This document shows, piece by piece, positions 40,606 to 49,996 of a DNA stretch of 64,000 bases. Each line of letters begins with the position of its first letter. Positions within the stretch are counted from its first letter, which is position 1. The position numbers and the translations under genes were made by a program. A model generated the notes under the pieces. The model made no database searches. It was not told where the DNA came from and saw only the letters and a list, made by a program, of their open reading frames with translations. Origin of the DNA: Shewanella sp. MR-4 (GTDB lineage Bacteria; Pseudomonadota; Gammaproteobacteria; Enterobacterales; Shewanellaceae); NCBI RefSeq assembly GCF_000014685.1, contig NC_008321.1:4585001-4649000 (forward strand), written 5' to 3'.

Positions 40606-41309
40606 GCGAAGGCTGGCTAGCACTGTTACAGCAGGCGTTAAGCCTGCTGTTTTCATTGGACCCCGACGTTTGGTCCATCATCTCTGTCTCGTTTTCGGTT
40701 TCTTTCGCGGCGCTGCTCATCACCTTAGTCCCCTCTATGGTGCTCGGTTTTGTGTTGGCGTTTGCCCATTTCCCCGGAAAGTGGTTTGTCACAAACTTAG
40801 TGCAAACACTGCAATCGATCCCCACTGTCGTTATCGGCCTGCTGGTGTATCTGATCTTGACCCGCAACGGCCCACTAGGGGATTTAAAGTGGTTGTTCAC
40901 TCAAGAGGGGATGATCCTCGGCCAAATGATGATTTGTGCCCCCGTGATGATCGCCATGAGTCAAGCGGCCTTCACCAGTGTCGATCGCCGTGCATGGGAA
41001 ACCTCTCGCACCTTAGGCGCCTCTTGGTTTAGCGCGGTCTGGACAGTGTGCCGTGAACTTCGTATGCCGTTATTGCTGGCGATTGTCGCGGCCTTTAGCC
41101 GTATTCTCACCGAAGTCGGTTGTTCTATGATGGTCGGTGGCAACATCTTAAACGTGACACGTAATATCCCGACGGCTATCGCGCTGGAAACCAGTAAAGG
41201 CGATTTCGCCCAAGCTATCGCCCTCGGACTAGTGCTGCTAATCTTGGCCTTGATCCTCAACTTTGCCTTAGGTAGTTTACGTGGCAAAGAAACGCCAAGG
41301 AGCCATTAA
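40602..41309 (+). CDS. tupB: tungstate ABC transporter permease
   Basis: A 235-residue inner-membrane permease with five to six spans. The coupling EAA-type loop is SVDRRAWETSRTLGASWFSA (residues about 126-145), which contacts the ATPase. The start codon overlaps the tupA stop by 4 bp and the stop is immediately followed by tupC, so the three subunits are translationally linked. Confidence 0.92.
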   Translation: MSEGWLALLQQALSLLFSLDPDVWSIISVSFSVSFAALLITLVPSMVLGFVLAFAHFPGKWFVTNLVQTLQSIPTVVIGLLVYLILTRNGPLGDLKWLFTQEGMILGQMMICAPVMIAMSQAAFTSVDRRAWETSRTLGASWFSAVWTVCRELRMPLLLAIVAAFSRILTEVGCSMMVGGNILNVTRNIPTAIALETSKGDFAQAIALGLVLLILALILNFALGSLRGKETPRSH

Positions 41310-42020
41310 GTGATGACCCAAGCCAAACTGATCGCCCGTGACTTGGAAATGTCCTTTGGCCCGCGCTTATTATTCAAAGCCCATAGCCTAGAGTTGTGCC
41401 AAGGGAACGTCATTTATTTGCAGGGTGACAACGGCTCGGGCAAGTCGACCCTGATGAAGATCCTCGCGGGTCTACAGCCGCCATCTAAGGGCAAGATTGA
41501 AGTCAGCGGCTTTAAAAAGGACGCATGGTGGACACGCAACCCTTTGCTGGGCAAAGCCGTTTACCTCCACCAGCATCCCTATCTATTCGATGGCACAGTC
41601 AATTACAACCTGACCTACGGGCTCCCCTTTGCGGCCTCAAAAACCGAGGCTAAACGCAGGATAGGTCAAGCGATTGAAATGGCTCAATTAGGCTCGTTAT
41701 TGCAGGCCAGAGCCAGCAATTTATCCGGCGGCGAAAGACAACGACTCGCCATCGCCCGCGCGTGGATATTGCAGCCAAAGTTACTGATGCTCGATGAGCC
41801 GACCTCCAACATGGATAAAGACTCCCAAGCCTTAGTGCTGCAAATGATCCAACAGCTCAAACAGCAAGGGACGGGAATGCTATTAAGCAGCCACCAAAAC
41901 TGTGCGCTCACCACCATTTGCGAGCAGCAGTGGCACATTGAAGACCAACAGGTGATAACCTCCCGTCAGCAAACGCCCACAAACTCCACACAGGGATCTT
42001 TATATGTCGTTGCAAATTGA
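41310..42020 (+). CDS. tupC: tungstate ABC transporter ATPase
   Basis: A 236-residue ATPase with Walker A GDNGSGKSTLMKILAG (near residue 38), signature LSGGERQRLAIARA, Walker B LLMLDEPTSNMD and the H-loop SSHQN. A GTG at 41310 directly follows the tupB stop and is spaced 7 bp from AAGGAG; an ATG is the next codon and could also serve. It overlaps mobA by 17 bp, another sign of one operon. It energises uptake at the cytoplasmic face. Confidence 0.92.
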   Translation: MMTQAKLIARDLEMSFGPRLLFKAHSLELCQGNVIYLQGDNGSGKSTLMKILAGLQPPSKGKIEVSGFKKDAWWTRNPLLGKAVYLHQHPYLFDGTVNYNLTYGLPFAASKTEAKRRIGQAIEMAQLGSLLQARASNLSGGERQRLAIARAWILQPKLLMLDEPTSNMDKDSQALVLQMIQQLKQQGTGMLLSSHQNCALTTICEQQWHIEDQQVITSRQQTPTNSTQGSLYVVAN

Positions 42021-42597
42021 TGCCGTAATTCTTGCCGGTGGTATGGCGCGCCGTATGGGCGGGGACGATAAAGGCCTCGTCGAGCTAAACGGCAAGGCCA
42101 TGATTGAACACACTATCGAGCGGATAAAACCTCAGGTTAAGGAGATCCTGATCAACGCAAATCGTAACCAAACACGTTATGCTGAGTTCGGCTTTACTGT
42201 GTTGAGCGATGAGCATACTGGGTTTCTCGGCCCCTTGGCGGGCATGATCACTGCTATGGGTCACACTCAAGCAGACTATCTGCTCGTGGTGCCCTGCGAT
42301 TGTCCGCTGCTGCCGCGGGATTTAGTCGCCCGCTTATTGGCCGCCATTAAGGCAAACGATGCTGAACTTGCCGTTGCCAGCGATGGTGAGCGTGAGCAGC
42401 CGGTGGTGATGTTACTAAAGCCGAGCCTGCGCGAGTCGATGACCGCCTTTCTCGAAGCGGGTGAGCGTAAAATTGATTTTTGGTATGCAAAACACCGCTT
42501 TGCCGTGGCGGCCTTTGCCGATCAACCCAATGCCTTCGTCAATGTGAACACGCCAGAACAAAAACAACGACTGGCTGCAGAGATAAACCAAAGCTAA
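42004..42597 (+). CDS. mobA: molybdenum cofactor guanylyltransferase
   Basis: A 197-residue cytosolic enzyme that transfers GMP from GTP to molybdenum-molybdopterin, giving the MGD cofactor of DMSO-reductase-type enzymes. The nucleotide-binding signature is ILAGGMARRMGGDDKGL (residues about 9-25), followed by VPCDCPLLPRDL for the metal site and VNVNTPEQ near the end. Size matches E. coli MobA (194). It begins inside the end of tupC. Confidence 0.95.
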   Translation: MSLQIDAVILAGGMARRMGGDDKGLVELNGKAMIEHTIERIKPQVKEILINANRNQTRYAEFGFTVLSDEHTGFLGPLAGMITAMGHTQADYLLVVPCDCPLLPRDLVARLLAAIKANDAELAVASDGEREQPVVMLLKPSLRESMTAFLEAGERKIDFWYAKHRFAVAAFADQPNAFVNVNTPEQKQRLAAEINQS

Positions 42598-42627
42598 GGC
42601 TTCAAATTTCCTAGATTAGAGGTGCAA

Positions 42628-44427
42628 ATGAGTACTCCCTTCGTCAATCCGCTATCTATTCCCGTTCTCGGATTTTGTGCCTATAGCGGCACGGGGAAAA
42701 CCACCCTACTCAAGCAATTGATCCCCGAATTAAATCAACGCGGCCTGCGTCTGGCGGTGATCAAACATGCTCACCACAATTTCGATGTCGATATTCCCGG
42801 TAAAGACAGTTACGAGATGCGCAAAGCCGGCGCGCGGCAAATGCTAGTCGCCTCCCATGTGCGTTGGGCGCTAATGACCGAAGATGCCCGCGATGGCGAC
42901 CCAGAGTTAGTCCACCTACTCAAGCAAATTGAAGCCGATAAAGTCGATATCGTCTTAGTCGAAGGCTTTAAAAAACTCACGCTACCGAAAATTGAGCTAC
43001 ACCGCGCCGCCCACGGTAAGCCGTTTATCTATACCCAAGACGACAACATTCTCGCCATCGCTTGCTGTGATGACACAGAGCTGCCGAGCGAGCTAAGAAG
43101 ACTCGACCTCAACAATGTCGCGCAAATTGCTGACTTTGTTATGGAATATGCCAATAGCTGGCAAGCACCCAACCCCGCATTACCTATAGCGACTGTCGAT
43201 GCCTGCACCTTGGGCAGCGATAAAAACCTCAGCGTGAGCCAAGGCTTGGCGCAGATTTTATCCCATGTCACCCCAGTCTCTGAGGTGGAAGACATAGGTT
43301 TAGATGCATTAGATAACCGCGTGCTTGCCCGCGACAGCATTTCGCCCGTGGATGTGCCGCAACAAACCAACTCGGCGATGGATGGTTATGCCTTCGCCTA
43401 TCAAGATCCGCTGCCTACAAGCTTTACCTTAGTCGGTGAAGTCTTAGCCGGACATCAATATTCGGGCACACTCAAAGCGGGTGAAACCGTGCGCATTATG
43501 ACGGGCGCGCCCGTACCCGCTGGCGCAGATACAGTTCAACCTCGAGAATTGGCTAACGAGGCCAATGCCAAGGTCAGTTTCGACGGCCGCATTCAACAGG
43601 GCCAACACGTTCGCCTTGCGGGTGAAGACATAGGCCAAGGCCAAGTCGCCCTCACCCAAGCCACACGCCTAAGCGCCGCCGAACAGGGCTTATTAGCCTC
43701 CCTCGGCCTTGACCATGTGACGGTTTATCGTCGCCCGACCGTGGCCGTGTTCTCAACCGGGGATGAAGTCAGCCAACCCGGCGAGGCTCTGAATCCAAAC
43801 TGTATCTATGACTCAAACCGTTACACCATCAAGGCAATGGCAAAACGTTTAGGTTGTGACGTCATTGACTTAGGTATTATTGAAGATTCCGAAAGCGCAC
43901 TCGAAGCGACCTTAACCAAAGCCGCGGCGCAGGCCGATGTGGTGATCAGCTCGGGTGGTGTTTCCGTTGGCGACGCCGACTACATCAAGGCCGTGCTAGC
44001 GCGCCTTGGCAATATCGACTTCTGGCGGATCAATATGCGCCCCGGTCGCCCACTCGCCTTTGGTAAGGTCGGCGATAGCCTATTCTTCGGCTTACCCGGC
44101 AATCCGGTGGCTGTGATGGTGTCGTTCCTGCAATTTGTGCAACCTGCGCTGCGTAAACTCGGCGGTGAAACAAACTGGCAGGCGCCGTTATTCCCGGCGA
44201 TTACCGATGAAACTCTCCGTAGCCGCACGGGCCGCACTGAGTTTATCCGCGGAATTTATCGCCTCGGTAATGATGGCAGGCTGCACGTAACCAGCACTGG
44301 CAACCAAGGTTCGGGCATGCTCAGCTCTATGGTCAAAGGCAATTGCCTTATCATCATTGGAGATGATGCTGAGGCGGTGAATGCGGGTGAAACCGTGTTT
44401 ATTCAACCTTTTGCCGATCTTCTATAA
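42628..44427 (+). CDS. moeA: MobB-MoeA fusion (bifunctional molybdopterin biosynthesis protein)
   Basis: A 599-residue fusion. The N-terminal 165 residues are MobB, the GTP-binding partner of MobA (P-loop GFCAYSGTGKTTLL, then VIKHAHH and DIVLVEGFK). The remainder from about residue 190 is MoeA, which inserts molybdenum into adenylylated molybdopterin: SPVDVPQQTNSAMDGYAF, FSTGDEV, SSGGVSVGDADYIK and LPGNPVAVMVSF. The start ATG 42628 has GAGGTG 5 bp upstream; an in-frame start at 42622 is less likely. The fusion ties the two late steps together, next to mobA. Confidence 0.94.
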   Translation: MSTPFVNPLSIPVLGFCAYSGTGKTTLLKQLIPELNQRGLRLAVIKHAHHNFDVDIPGKDSYEMRKAGARQMLVASHVRWALMTEDARDGDPELVHLLKQIEADKVDIVLVEGFKKLTLPKIELHRAAHGKPFIYTQDDNILAIACCDDTELPSELRRLDLNNVAQIADFVMEYANSWQAPNPALPIATVDACTLGSDKNLSVSQGLAQILSHVTPVSEVEDIGLDALDNRVLARDSISPVDVPQQTNSAMDGYAFAYQDPLPTSFTLVGEVLAGHQYSGTLKAGETVRIMTGAPVPAGADTVQPRELANEANAKVSFDGRIQQGQHVRLAGEDIGQGQVALTQATRLSAAEQGLLASLGLDHVTVYRRPTVAVFSTGDEVSQPGEALNPNCIYDSNRYTIKAMAKRLGCDVIDLGIIEDSESALEATLTKAAAQADVVISSGGVSVGDADYIKAVLARLGNIDFWRINMRPGRPLAFGKVGDSLFFGLPGNPVAVMVSFLQFVQPALRKLGGETNWQAPLFPAITDETLRSRTGRTEFIRGIYRLGNDGRLHVTSTGNQGSGMLSSMVKGNCLIIIGDDAEAVNAGETVFIQPFADLL

Positions 44428-44443
44428 GAGCCACTGAGTCCCT

Positions 44444-45427
44444 ATGAGCCAACTCGTGGATGCCTTTGGCCGTCAGGTCGAATATTTACGACTCTCAGTG
44501 ACTGATCGCTGCGACTTCCGTTGTGTCTACTGCATGACGGAAGATCCCTGCTTCTTGCCCAAAGACCATGTCCTGCACCTCGAAGAGTTGGCTTGGATTG
44601 CCCAAGCTTTCACTGAACTGGGGGTGACAAAAATTCGCCTCACCGGCGGCGAGCCCTTGGTGCGTAGCGATTGCGATCAACTGGTGCACTTACTGGGCAA
44701 GCTACCAGGGCTTAAAGATTTATCGATGACCACTAATGGTTCTAGGCTCAGTAAGTTTGCCAAGCCTATGTTTGATGCGGGTCTTAAGCGCTTAAACATC
44801 AGCCTAGATACCCTTAACCCCGAGGTCTTTACCCAACTGACACGCAACGGTAAGTTAGCACGTGTGTTCGAAGGGATTGATGCGGCCATCGCCGCAGGTT
44901 TTGAGCGCATTAAAATCAATGCGGTAATCCTTAAACAGCAAAACGACCATGAAGTGATTGATCTGGTTAATTTTTGCCGTGACCGAAACCTAGATATCGC
45001 CTTTATTGAAGAAATGCCGCTGGGTGACATGGACGAGCGCAAAGACGCGCGTCATTGCAGCAGTGATGAAGTTAAGGCCATGATTAACGAGCATTATCCC
45101 CTGCAACTTTCCAATAAGCGCACTGGCGGCCCCGCGCGTTACTACACCATGGCGGATAGTCCGATTCATATCGGGTTTATCTCACCCCATAGCCACAACT
45201 TTTGCCACGAATGTAATAGAGTGCGCGTAACCGTAGAGGGGCAATTATTACTCTGCCTAGGTAATGAACACTCCATTGATTTAAAAAGCATTGTGCGAGA
45301 ATATCCCGGGGACATTGAGCGCCTTAAAACCGCGATTCACCAAGGTATCAAGCTCAAACCTAAGCAGCATGTTTTCGATAATAGTGGCGTGCAAATCCTG
45401 CGCTTTATGAATAGCACTGGCGGTTAA
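44444..45427 (+). CDS. moaA: GTP 3',8-cyclase (radical SAM)
   Basis: A 327-residue radical-SAM enzyme for the first step of molybdopterin synthesis. Cys23, Cys27 and Cys30 (CDFRCVYC) bind the SAM cluster; CHECNRVRVTVEGQLLLC near residues 255-272 binds the second cluster that holds GTP. TGGEPLVR is the SAM-binding GGE motif. The C-terminus ends in Gly-Gly, as MoaA needs for activity. It starts 16 bp after moeA. Partner genes moaC, moaD and moaE are not in the window. Confidence 0.96.
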   Translation: MSQLVDAFGRQVEYLRLSVTDRCDFRCVYCMTEDPCFLPKDHVLHLEELAWIAQAFTELGVTKIRLTGGEPLVRSDCDQLVHLLGKLPGLKDLSMTTNGSRLSKFAKPMFDAGLKRLNISLDTLNPEVFTQLTRNGKLARVFEGIDAAIAAGFERIKINAVILKQQNDHEVIDLVNFCRDRNLDIAFIEEMPLGDMDERKDARHCSSDEVKAMINEHYPLQLSNKRTGGPARYYTMADSPIHIGFISPHSHNFCHECNRVRVTVEGQLLLCLGNEHSIDLKSIVREYPGDIERLKTAIHQGIKLKPKQHVFDNSGVQILRFMNSTGG

Positions 45428-45508
45428 CCCCTTCGTCCTAGGGCTAGCATCTCTATTTTGCCGTGATACACTCATGGCATCAGTCTCCTTTTTTGTGTCA
45501 CTCTTCCT

Positions 45509-45964
45509 ATGGCGCTTACTCGTAAACAGTGGAATAACATCATTATTCTTGCCTGCATTTTTATCATTGCGGTGCTGACGTTTATGGACAAGAAAACCCA
45601 TAATGTGCCGAGTGATGCCCAACTGTTATTTGATGACAATGCGCCGCTGGCACAGTTGCAGCTAGATGGTGTGTGGCTGCATAAACAAGCCTCAGGTTGG
45701 GAGTGCGATCCGCTGGTGCTCAACTGCGCTCAATGGGCCAAGGCTTGGCAAGGCCTAAAAGTCTCGCCCCTCAGCGAGGCACCACAACCCACAGGCAAAC
45801 CGCAGGAACTGGTGATCCAAATTGCCGAGATCCGCCAATCGCAACGTTGGATTTATTTCCCCGAGGACGGTGTGCTCAAATCACCCGCTGGCAACTGGTA
45901 TTTAGTGCCCCCCAGCCTAAGGGCCGATTTACAGCCTATTCTCGATGCCAAATCCACCAGCTAA
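45509..45964 (+). CDS. hypothetical membrane-anchored protein upstream of mutM
   Basis: A 151-residue protein with a single N-terminal span (IIILACIFIIAVLTFMD, residues about 10-27) and a periplasmic domain with two cysteines (WECDPLVLNC) that may form a disulfide. No known motif. The ATG lacks a strong ribosome-binding site. It precedes mutM by 24 bp and may be co-transcribed with it; a functional link to DNA repair is not implied. Family not recognised. Confidence 0.7.
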   Translation: MALTRKQWNNIIILACIFIIAVLTFMDKKTHNVPSDAQLLFDDNAPLAQLQLDGVWLHKQASGWECDPLVLNCAQWAKAWQGLKVSPLSEAPQPTGKPQELVIQIAEIRQSQRWIYFPEDGVLKSPAGNWYLVPPSLRADLQPILDAKSTS

Positions 45965-45988
45965 TCTATTACCTAAAAGAACTCAATC

Positions 45989-46804
45989 ATGCCGGAATTA
46001 CCAGAAGTCGAAGTCACCCGTCAGGGCATAGCCCCACATCTTGTCGAACAAACCGTGGTTGACCTCGTAATCCGTAACGCCTCACTGCGTTGGCCCGTTC
46101 CCGAACTTGCCAAACAGATCATCGGCCAAACCATACGCCAAGTGCGTCGCCGCGCTAAATATCTGTTAATCGATACCGATGCTGGCACCAGCATAGTGCA
46201 TTTGGGGATGTCGGGCAGCTTGCGGATCCTGCCCCATGACACGCCAGTGGAGAAGCACGACCATATCGATCTTGTCCTCGCCAATGGCCGAATTCTGCGA
46301 TTTAACGATCCTAGACGTTTTGGCGCTTGGTTATGGTGCCAATTGCCAGAGGAAGCCCATCCGCTACTGGAAAAACTCGGGCCAGAACCTTTGACCGACG
46401 CCTTTAACGTCAATCAGTTAGCTGCCGCACTGGCGGGCAAGAAGAAGGCCATCAAACTCTGCCTGATGGACAACCATATTGTGGTGGGTGTGGGAAATAT
46501 TTACGCCAACGAAGCACTGTTTGCCGCAGGAATACACCCCGAGGCGGAGGCCGGCAAGATAGATATTGAACGCTTAACGGTACTGGTTGCCGAGGTCAAA
46601 CAAATCCTCGCCCACGCCATCAAACAGGGCGGTACTACGCTTAAAGACTTCACCAATGCCGAGGGTAAACCCGGCTATTTCGCGCAAAAGCTGCATGTTT
46701 ACGGCCGCGGCGGCGAAACCTGCACTCAGTGCGGCAATCTACTCAGCGAAATCCGCCTAGGTCAACGCACCACAGTATTTTGCGGCATCTGCCAGACGCG
46801 TTAA
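45989..46804 (+). CDS. mutM: formamidopyrimidine-DNA glycosylase
   Basis: A 271-residue base-excision-repair enzyme removing 8-oxoguanine. It starts [14 protein letters not shown], with catalytic Pro2 and Glu3 after Met removal. The helix-two-turn-helix region contains [19 protein letters not shown], and the C-terminal zinc finger has [15 protein letters not shown] followed by TVFCGIC. Length matches E. coli Fpg (269). Followed by a perfect terminator shared with the convergent ArnT-like gene. Confidence 0.98.
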
Positions 46805-46814
46805 TCTCGCCGAT

Positions 46815-46842
46815 AAAAATGCCTGCAATTGCAGGCATTTTT
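46815..46842. terminator. bidirectional Rho-independent terminator
   Basis: A perfect 28-bp palindrome: AAAAATGCCTGCAA followed by its exact complement. It lies between mutM and the convergent ArnT-like gene and can serve both strands. Confidence 0.88.
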
Positions 46843-46865
46843 AGCTTCTTCGATATGGCTGTTGA

Positions 46866-48590
46866 TTACTCTTTTAACCAACGACCTGGATGGTCGGTAA
46901 AGTAGCGGTAAACACGCTCTGGCGCTTGGCACTGAGGCTTAAGCTCTGACGCAGATAACAAAATCCATTCGTCACGGTGGGCAATCCCCATGCTCTTACC
47001 GCCTTTGATATCGAAACAACTCAGCTCGGCACCGCTAGGCACTAACACATAACGCTGTTTGTTCTCCTGCATCCATTGCCACGCGTTACGCTCCTGCTCT
47101 TCTACCGGCGCGAGATAACTAAAGTGCGTCACACTCATGGGCGAGAACAGAATAAATTGCTCTTTGAAGTTTACTAGGCCAAGTTCGGCATCCTCACCTA
47201 TCACCTCGGCAGTGTGTAGCATCAGGCTTCTGGGGGTGCGCATTTCATCGAGCATCGAATAACCCCAAGTGCTCACCAGCACCCAGCCCAAGGCGGAAAC
47301 CAGCCCCACCTTAACCAGGGCAAACTGACGACGCGCCAGCCACAGCAAGGCACACCAAAGCACCCCGAGCAAAATAAATAAGTAACCAATGCCAGTGAGA
47401 TCATCGGTATAGTCCGCCAGCGCTTTGACAAGCGCAGGGTGATGGATAAATGCCAGCACACCGGCCACCAACACGAGCGCACCCAAGAACCACAACACAC
47501 CAGTGACTAGTTTTTCAAACCAAGCTTTGGGTGAAACACCCGTTAATACCGCCGACGCAGCGAGGGCCAACATAGGTAATGCGGGCAGAATATACACGTT
47601 GCGCTTGCCCGGGCTGATACTGAAAAACAGCACCACGAGCCCGACCCAAATCAGCAGAATCGCAATGGTGGGATCGGCTTTTACCTTTTGCAGCCACTGT
47701 TTCCAATAGGCGACCACCAGCAGCGAAATCGGGAACCACATCCAAGGGATCACGCTCAGCACGAAGAAGTACCATGGCTTGATATGGTGCCAAGCATTGA
47801 CGTAACGCTCGCCCGTTTGCTTAAACAAAATATTATTTTGATAGGCCACCATCTCGGGCGTGCCATGGGCTTGAACCGTCATCACCATAGGCACTAACCA
47901 ACAGGCAATCACAGCCAGCATGGCCAGAGGCCCCGCCAGGCAAAGCCAAGTTAAGCGGCCCTCGAAACGGGTCTTATCTTTGAAGGCGTAAATCCCAATC
48001 GGAATGAGCAACAACAGGGGCAAGAAACCAACCCCCTTAGTGATCACCCCAAGCCCCATAAATGCCCAGCCAATAAAATACCAATGCCACTTAGGCCCAA
48101 GCATAAAATGTCTGATTAATCCGTAACATCCCACGGTTATCCAGCACATCACCATGGCATCTATCTGGGCATTTTTCGCCTGCATTAAAAACTGCGGCAC
48201 GATAAGGAGCAATAGTGCAGCGTTGCGGCCAACACGCACATTCCACAATCTGGCACCCAGATCATAGACAAGGAATACCGTCAGCAAGCCGCAGAAAGCA
48301 TTGGGGAGTAAAAAGGAGAGTTTTAACGACCCCGTGAGTTGATAAAACAGGGCAATCGCCCACATAAATACTGGCGGCTTATCGGGATAATATTCCCCAC
48401 CCCGAGTAGGGAATAACCATTGGCCCGAGGCAACCATTTCCCGCGCGACCTCAACAAACCGCGGCTCGTCAGCAGGCCAAGGGGAACGAAAACCTATGCC
48501 AACCAGTAAGATCAGCAAACTCATCAACAGCAGCGGCCAGAGTACTTGATAATAATCTTCGCTATTGAAACGACGATTCAATGCATCCAT
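46866..48590 (-). CDS. ArnT/PMT-like glycosyltransferase (GT-C membrane enzyme)
   Basis: A 574-residue inner-membrane protein with about 12 spans. The acidic motif ADEPRFVEVAREM near residues 40-52, in the first periplasmic loop, matches the catalytic DEPR segment of ArnT and related lipid-linked sugar transferases; KPPVFMWAIAL follows. Such enzymes move a sugar from an undecaprenyl carrier to lipid A, core or another acceptor in the periplasm. The sugar is unknown. It is the last of three minus-strand genes (GT2, TVP38, ArnT-like) that look like one module. Confidence 0.85.
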   Translation of the reverse strand: MDALNRRFNSEDYYQVLWPLLLMSLLILLVGIGFRSPWPADEPRFVEVAREMVASGQWLFPTRGGEYYPDKPPVFMWAIALFYQLTGSLKLSFLLPNAFCGLLTVFLVYDLGARLWNVRVGRNAALLLLIVPQFLMQAKNAQIDAMVMCWITVGCYGLIRHFMLGPKWHWYFIGWAFMGLGVITKGVGFLPLLLLIPIGIYAFKDKTRFEGRLTWLCLAGPLAMLAVIACWLVPMVMTVQAHGTPEMVAYQNNILFKQTGERYVNAWHHIKPWYFFVLSVIPWMWFPISLLVVAYWKQWLQKVKADPTIAILLIWVGLVVLFFSISPGKRNVYILPALPMLALAASAVLTGVSPKAWFEKLVTGVLWFLGALVLVAGVLAFIHHPALVKALADYTDDLTGIGYLFILLGVLWCALLWLARRQFALVKVGLVSALGWVLVSTWGYSMLDEMRTPRSLMLHTAEVIGEDAELGLVNFKEQFILFSPMSVTHFSYLAPVEEQERNAWQWMQENKQRYVLVPSGAELSCFDIKGGKSMGIAHRDEWILLSASELKPQCQAPERVYRYFTDHPGRWLKE

Positions 48591-48603
48591 TCCTAATCCC
48601 TAT

Positions 48604-49263
48604 TTAGTTTTCCAATTCATCCACCTGCTTACGCAGGCTAGAACGGTAAAGGTAAGCGCCGATAAGACTCGAGATAATAAACAGCCCGATACTGATCCCC
48701 AGTTGGTTATGATCAGATAAGCCTATGCCCGCGCCCGCAAAACTGAAAATCAGCATCTGCGGCAAATAACCCAGCACGCTGCCAAACATAAATCCCCCCG
48801 CGGGGATATGTGTCGCCCCCGCAAACAGATTCGTCAGCAGATTACTGCCCACGGGTAACAGACGGATCATTAAGACTTTTAACCAAGTCCGATGAATGAT
48901 CAGCGCCTCAAACTTTTGTAAACGATTGCCAAAACGTCGTTGCAGACTGTTTCGAATGGTTAATCTCGCGGTGTAAAACGCCAGCACACAACCCAGCAAT
49001 GCCGCCAGGGTGGAAAATAAGCCACCATAGATGCCACCGAGGGCAAAGCCGAATACAAAGGCGATCACCTGCCTAGGTCCACCGACAGCGGTAAACAAGG
49101 CGCCAACCATCAGCAATACCGCCAGCGCATAGACCCCTTGAGCGGCAATAAAGTGTGCCACCCAATTGCTATCGGTTACATGCTCGAATAACCCTTGCTG
49201 GGCCGCAAACATTAACACCAGCAAAATAAAGACGATAAAAATCGCCTTATAGAGTCGCTTCAT
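48604..49263 (-). CDS. TVP38/TMEM64 family (DedA superfamily) membrane protein
   Basis: A 219-residue inner-membrane protein with five to six spans. The family segment GGPRQVIAFVFGFALGGIYG (residues about 75-95) and the later LPVGSNLLTNLFAGATHIP identify it. DedA-superfamily proteins are linked to undecaprenyl-phosphate and phospholipid flipping. The start ATG 49263 lies 2 bp after the GT2 stop; the longer in-frame start overlaps the GT2 gene and was rejected. Between a GT2 synthase and an ArnT-like transferase, a role in moving or recycling the lipid carrier is plausible. Confidence 0.85.
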   Translation of the reverse strand: MKRLYKAIFIVFILLVLMFAAQQGLFEHVTDSNWVAHFIAAQGVYALAVLLMVGALFTAVGGPRQVIAFVFGFALGGIYGGLFSTLAALLGCVLAFYTARLTIRNSLQRRFGNRLQKFEALIIHRTWLKVLMIRLLPVGSNLLTNLFAGATHIPAGGFMFGSVLGYLPQMLIFSFAGAGIGLSDHNQLGISIGLFIISSLIGAYLYRSSLRKQVDELEN

Positions 49264-49264
49264 C

Positions 49265-49996
49265 TTAATCGTGCCAGCTGGTTTCGCTACGGGCGACCTT
49301 AGCGATTTTCGCCCTGCGACCGAGCCACATGACGCCCATGATGTCGACAATTCCGACCCAGACCCGATTCCAAGCAGTATATTTAGATACGCCTACTTGG
49401 CGATCCCTATGATTAACCACAGAAATAAACACTTCGCCCCCCATGCGGCGCACCAGTGCTGGGATATATCTGTGCATATGGTCGAAGTAAGGCATGCGCA
49501 GGAAGGTTTCGCGGGGGAAGAGTTTTAAGCCACATCCGGTATCGGGTACACCATCGTGTAACAGTGCATCACGCACTTTATTCGCAAAGCGGGACTGAAA
49601 TCGCTTCCACGCCGTGTCCTTGCGGTTTTTGCGATAACCAGCAATACAAAAATGTTCGGCATGAATTTGCGGCAATTGGGCCAACATGGCGGGAATATCC
49701 GCAGGGTCGTTTTGTCCATCGGCATCTAAGGTGACGATGTATTTACCGCGGGCGTGTAAAACGCCAGTGGAGATAGCGGTACTTTGGCCCGTACTACGCT
49801 CGTGACGAATGGCTTTGGCATCGCATTGCATCACCTCGGCGGTGTGCATAACTTCACCAAAAGTGTCATCCTGACTACCGTCGTCGACAACAAGAATTTC
49901 AAACTCAGTCAACCCTTGCAGGGCTTGGCATATCTCTTTCATTAATGGGCCAATATTGCCCACTTCATCTTTGGCGGGGATCACGACTGAAATCAC
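49265..49996 (-). CDS. GT2 glycosyltransferase (ArnC/dolichol-phosphate-sugar synthase-like)
   Basis: A 243-residue GT-A transferase. MISVVIPAKDEVGNIGPLMK starts the fold, VVDDGSQDDT binds the nucleotide sugar, LDADGQNDPADI carries the metal-binding Asp, and GCGLKLFPRE is typical of DPM1/ArnC-type enzymes. It lacks the C-terminal membrane spans of ArnC. The start is GTG 49996 with GGAG 7 bp upstream. Likely makes an undecaprenyl-phosphate sugar for the ArnT-like enzyme downstream. Confidence 0.88.
   Translation of the reverse strand: MISVVIPAKDEVGNIGPLMKEICQALQGLTEFEILVVDDGSQDDTFGEVMHTAEVMQCDAKAIRHERSTGQSTAISTGVLHARGKYIVTLDADGQNDPADIPAMLAQLPQIHAEHFCIAGYRKNRKDTAWKRFQSRFANKVRDALLHDGVPDTGCGLKLFPRETFLRMPYFDHMHRYIPALVRRMGGEVFISVVNHRDRQVGVSKYTAWNRVWVGIVDIMGVMWLGRRAKIAKVARSETSWHD

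Noticed and set aside
40565..41032. A 155-residue plus-strand frame overlapping tupA and tupB
   Set aside because: Out of frame with tupB, which has full permease features; composition is that of a shadow frame.
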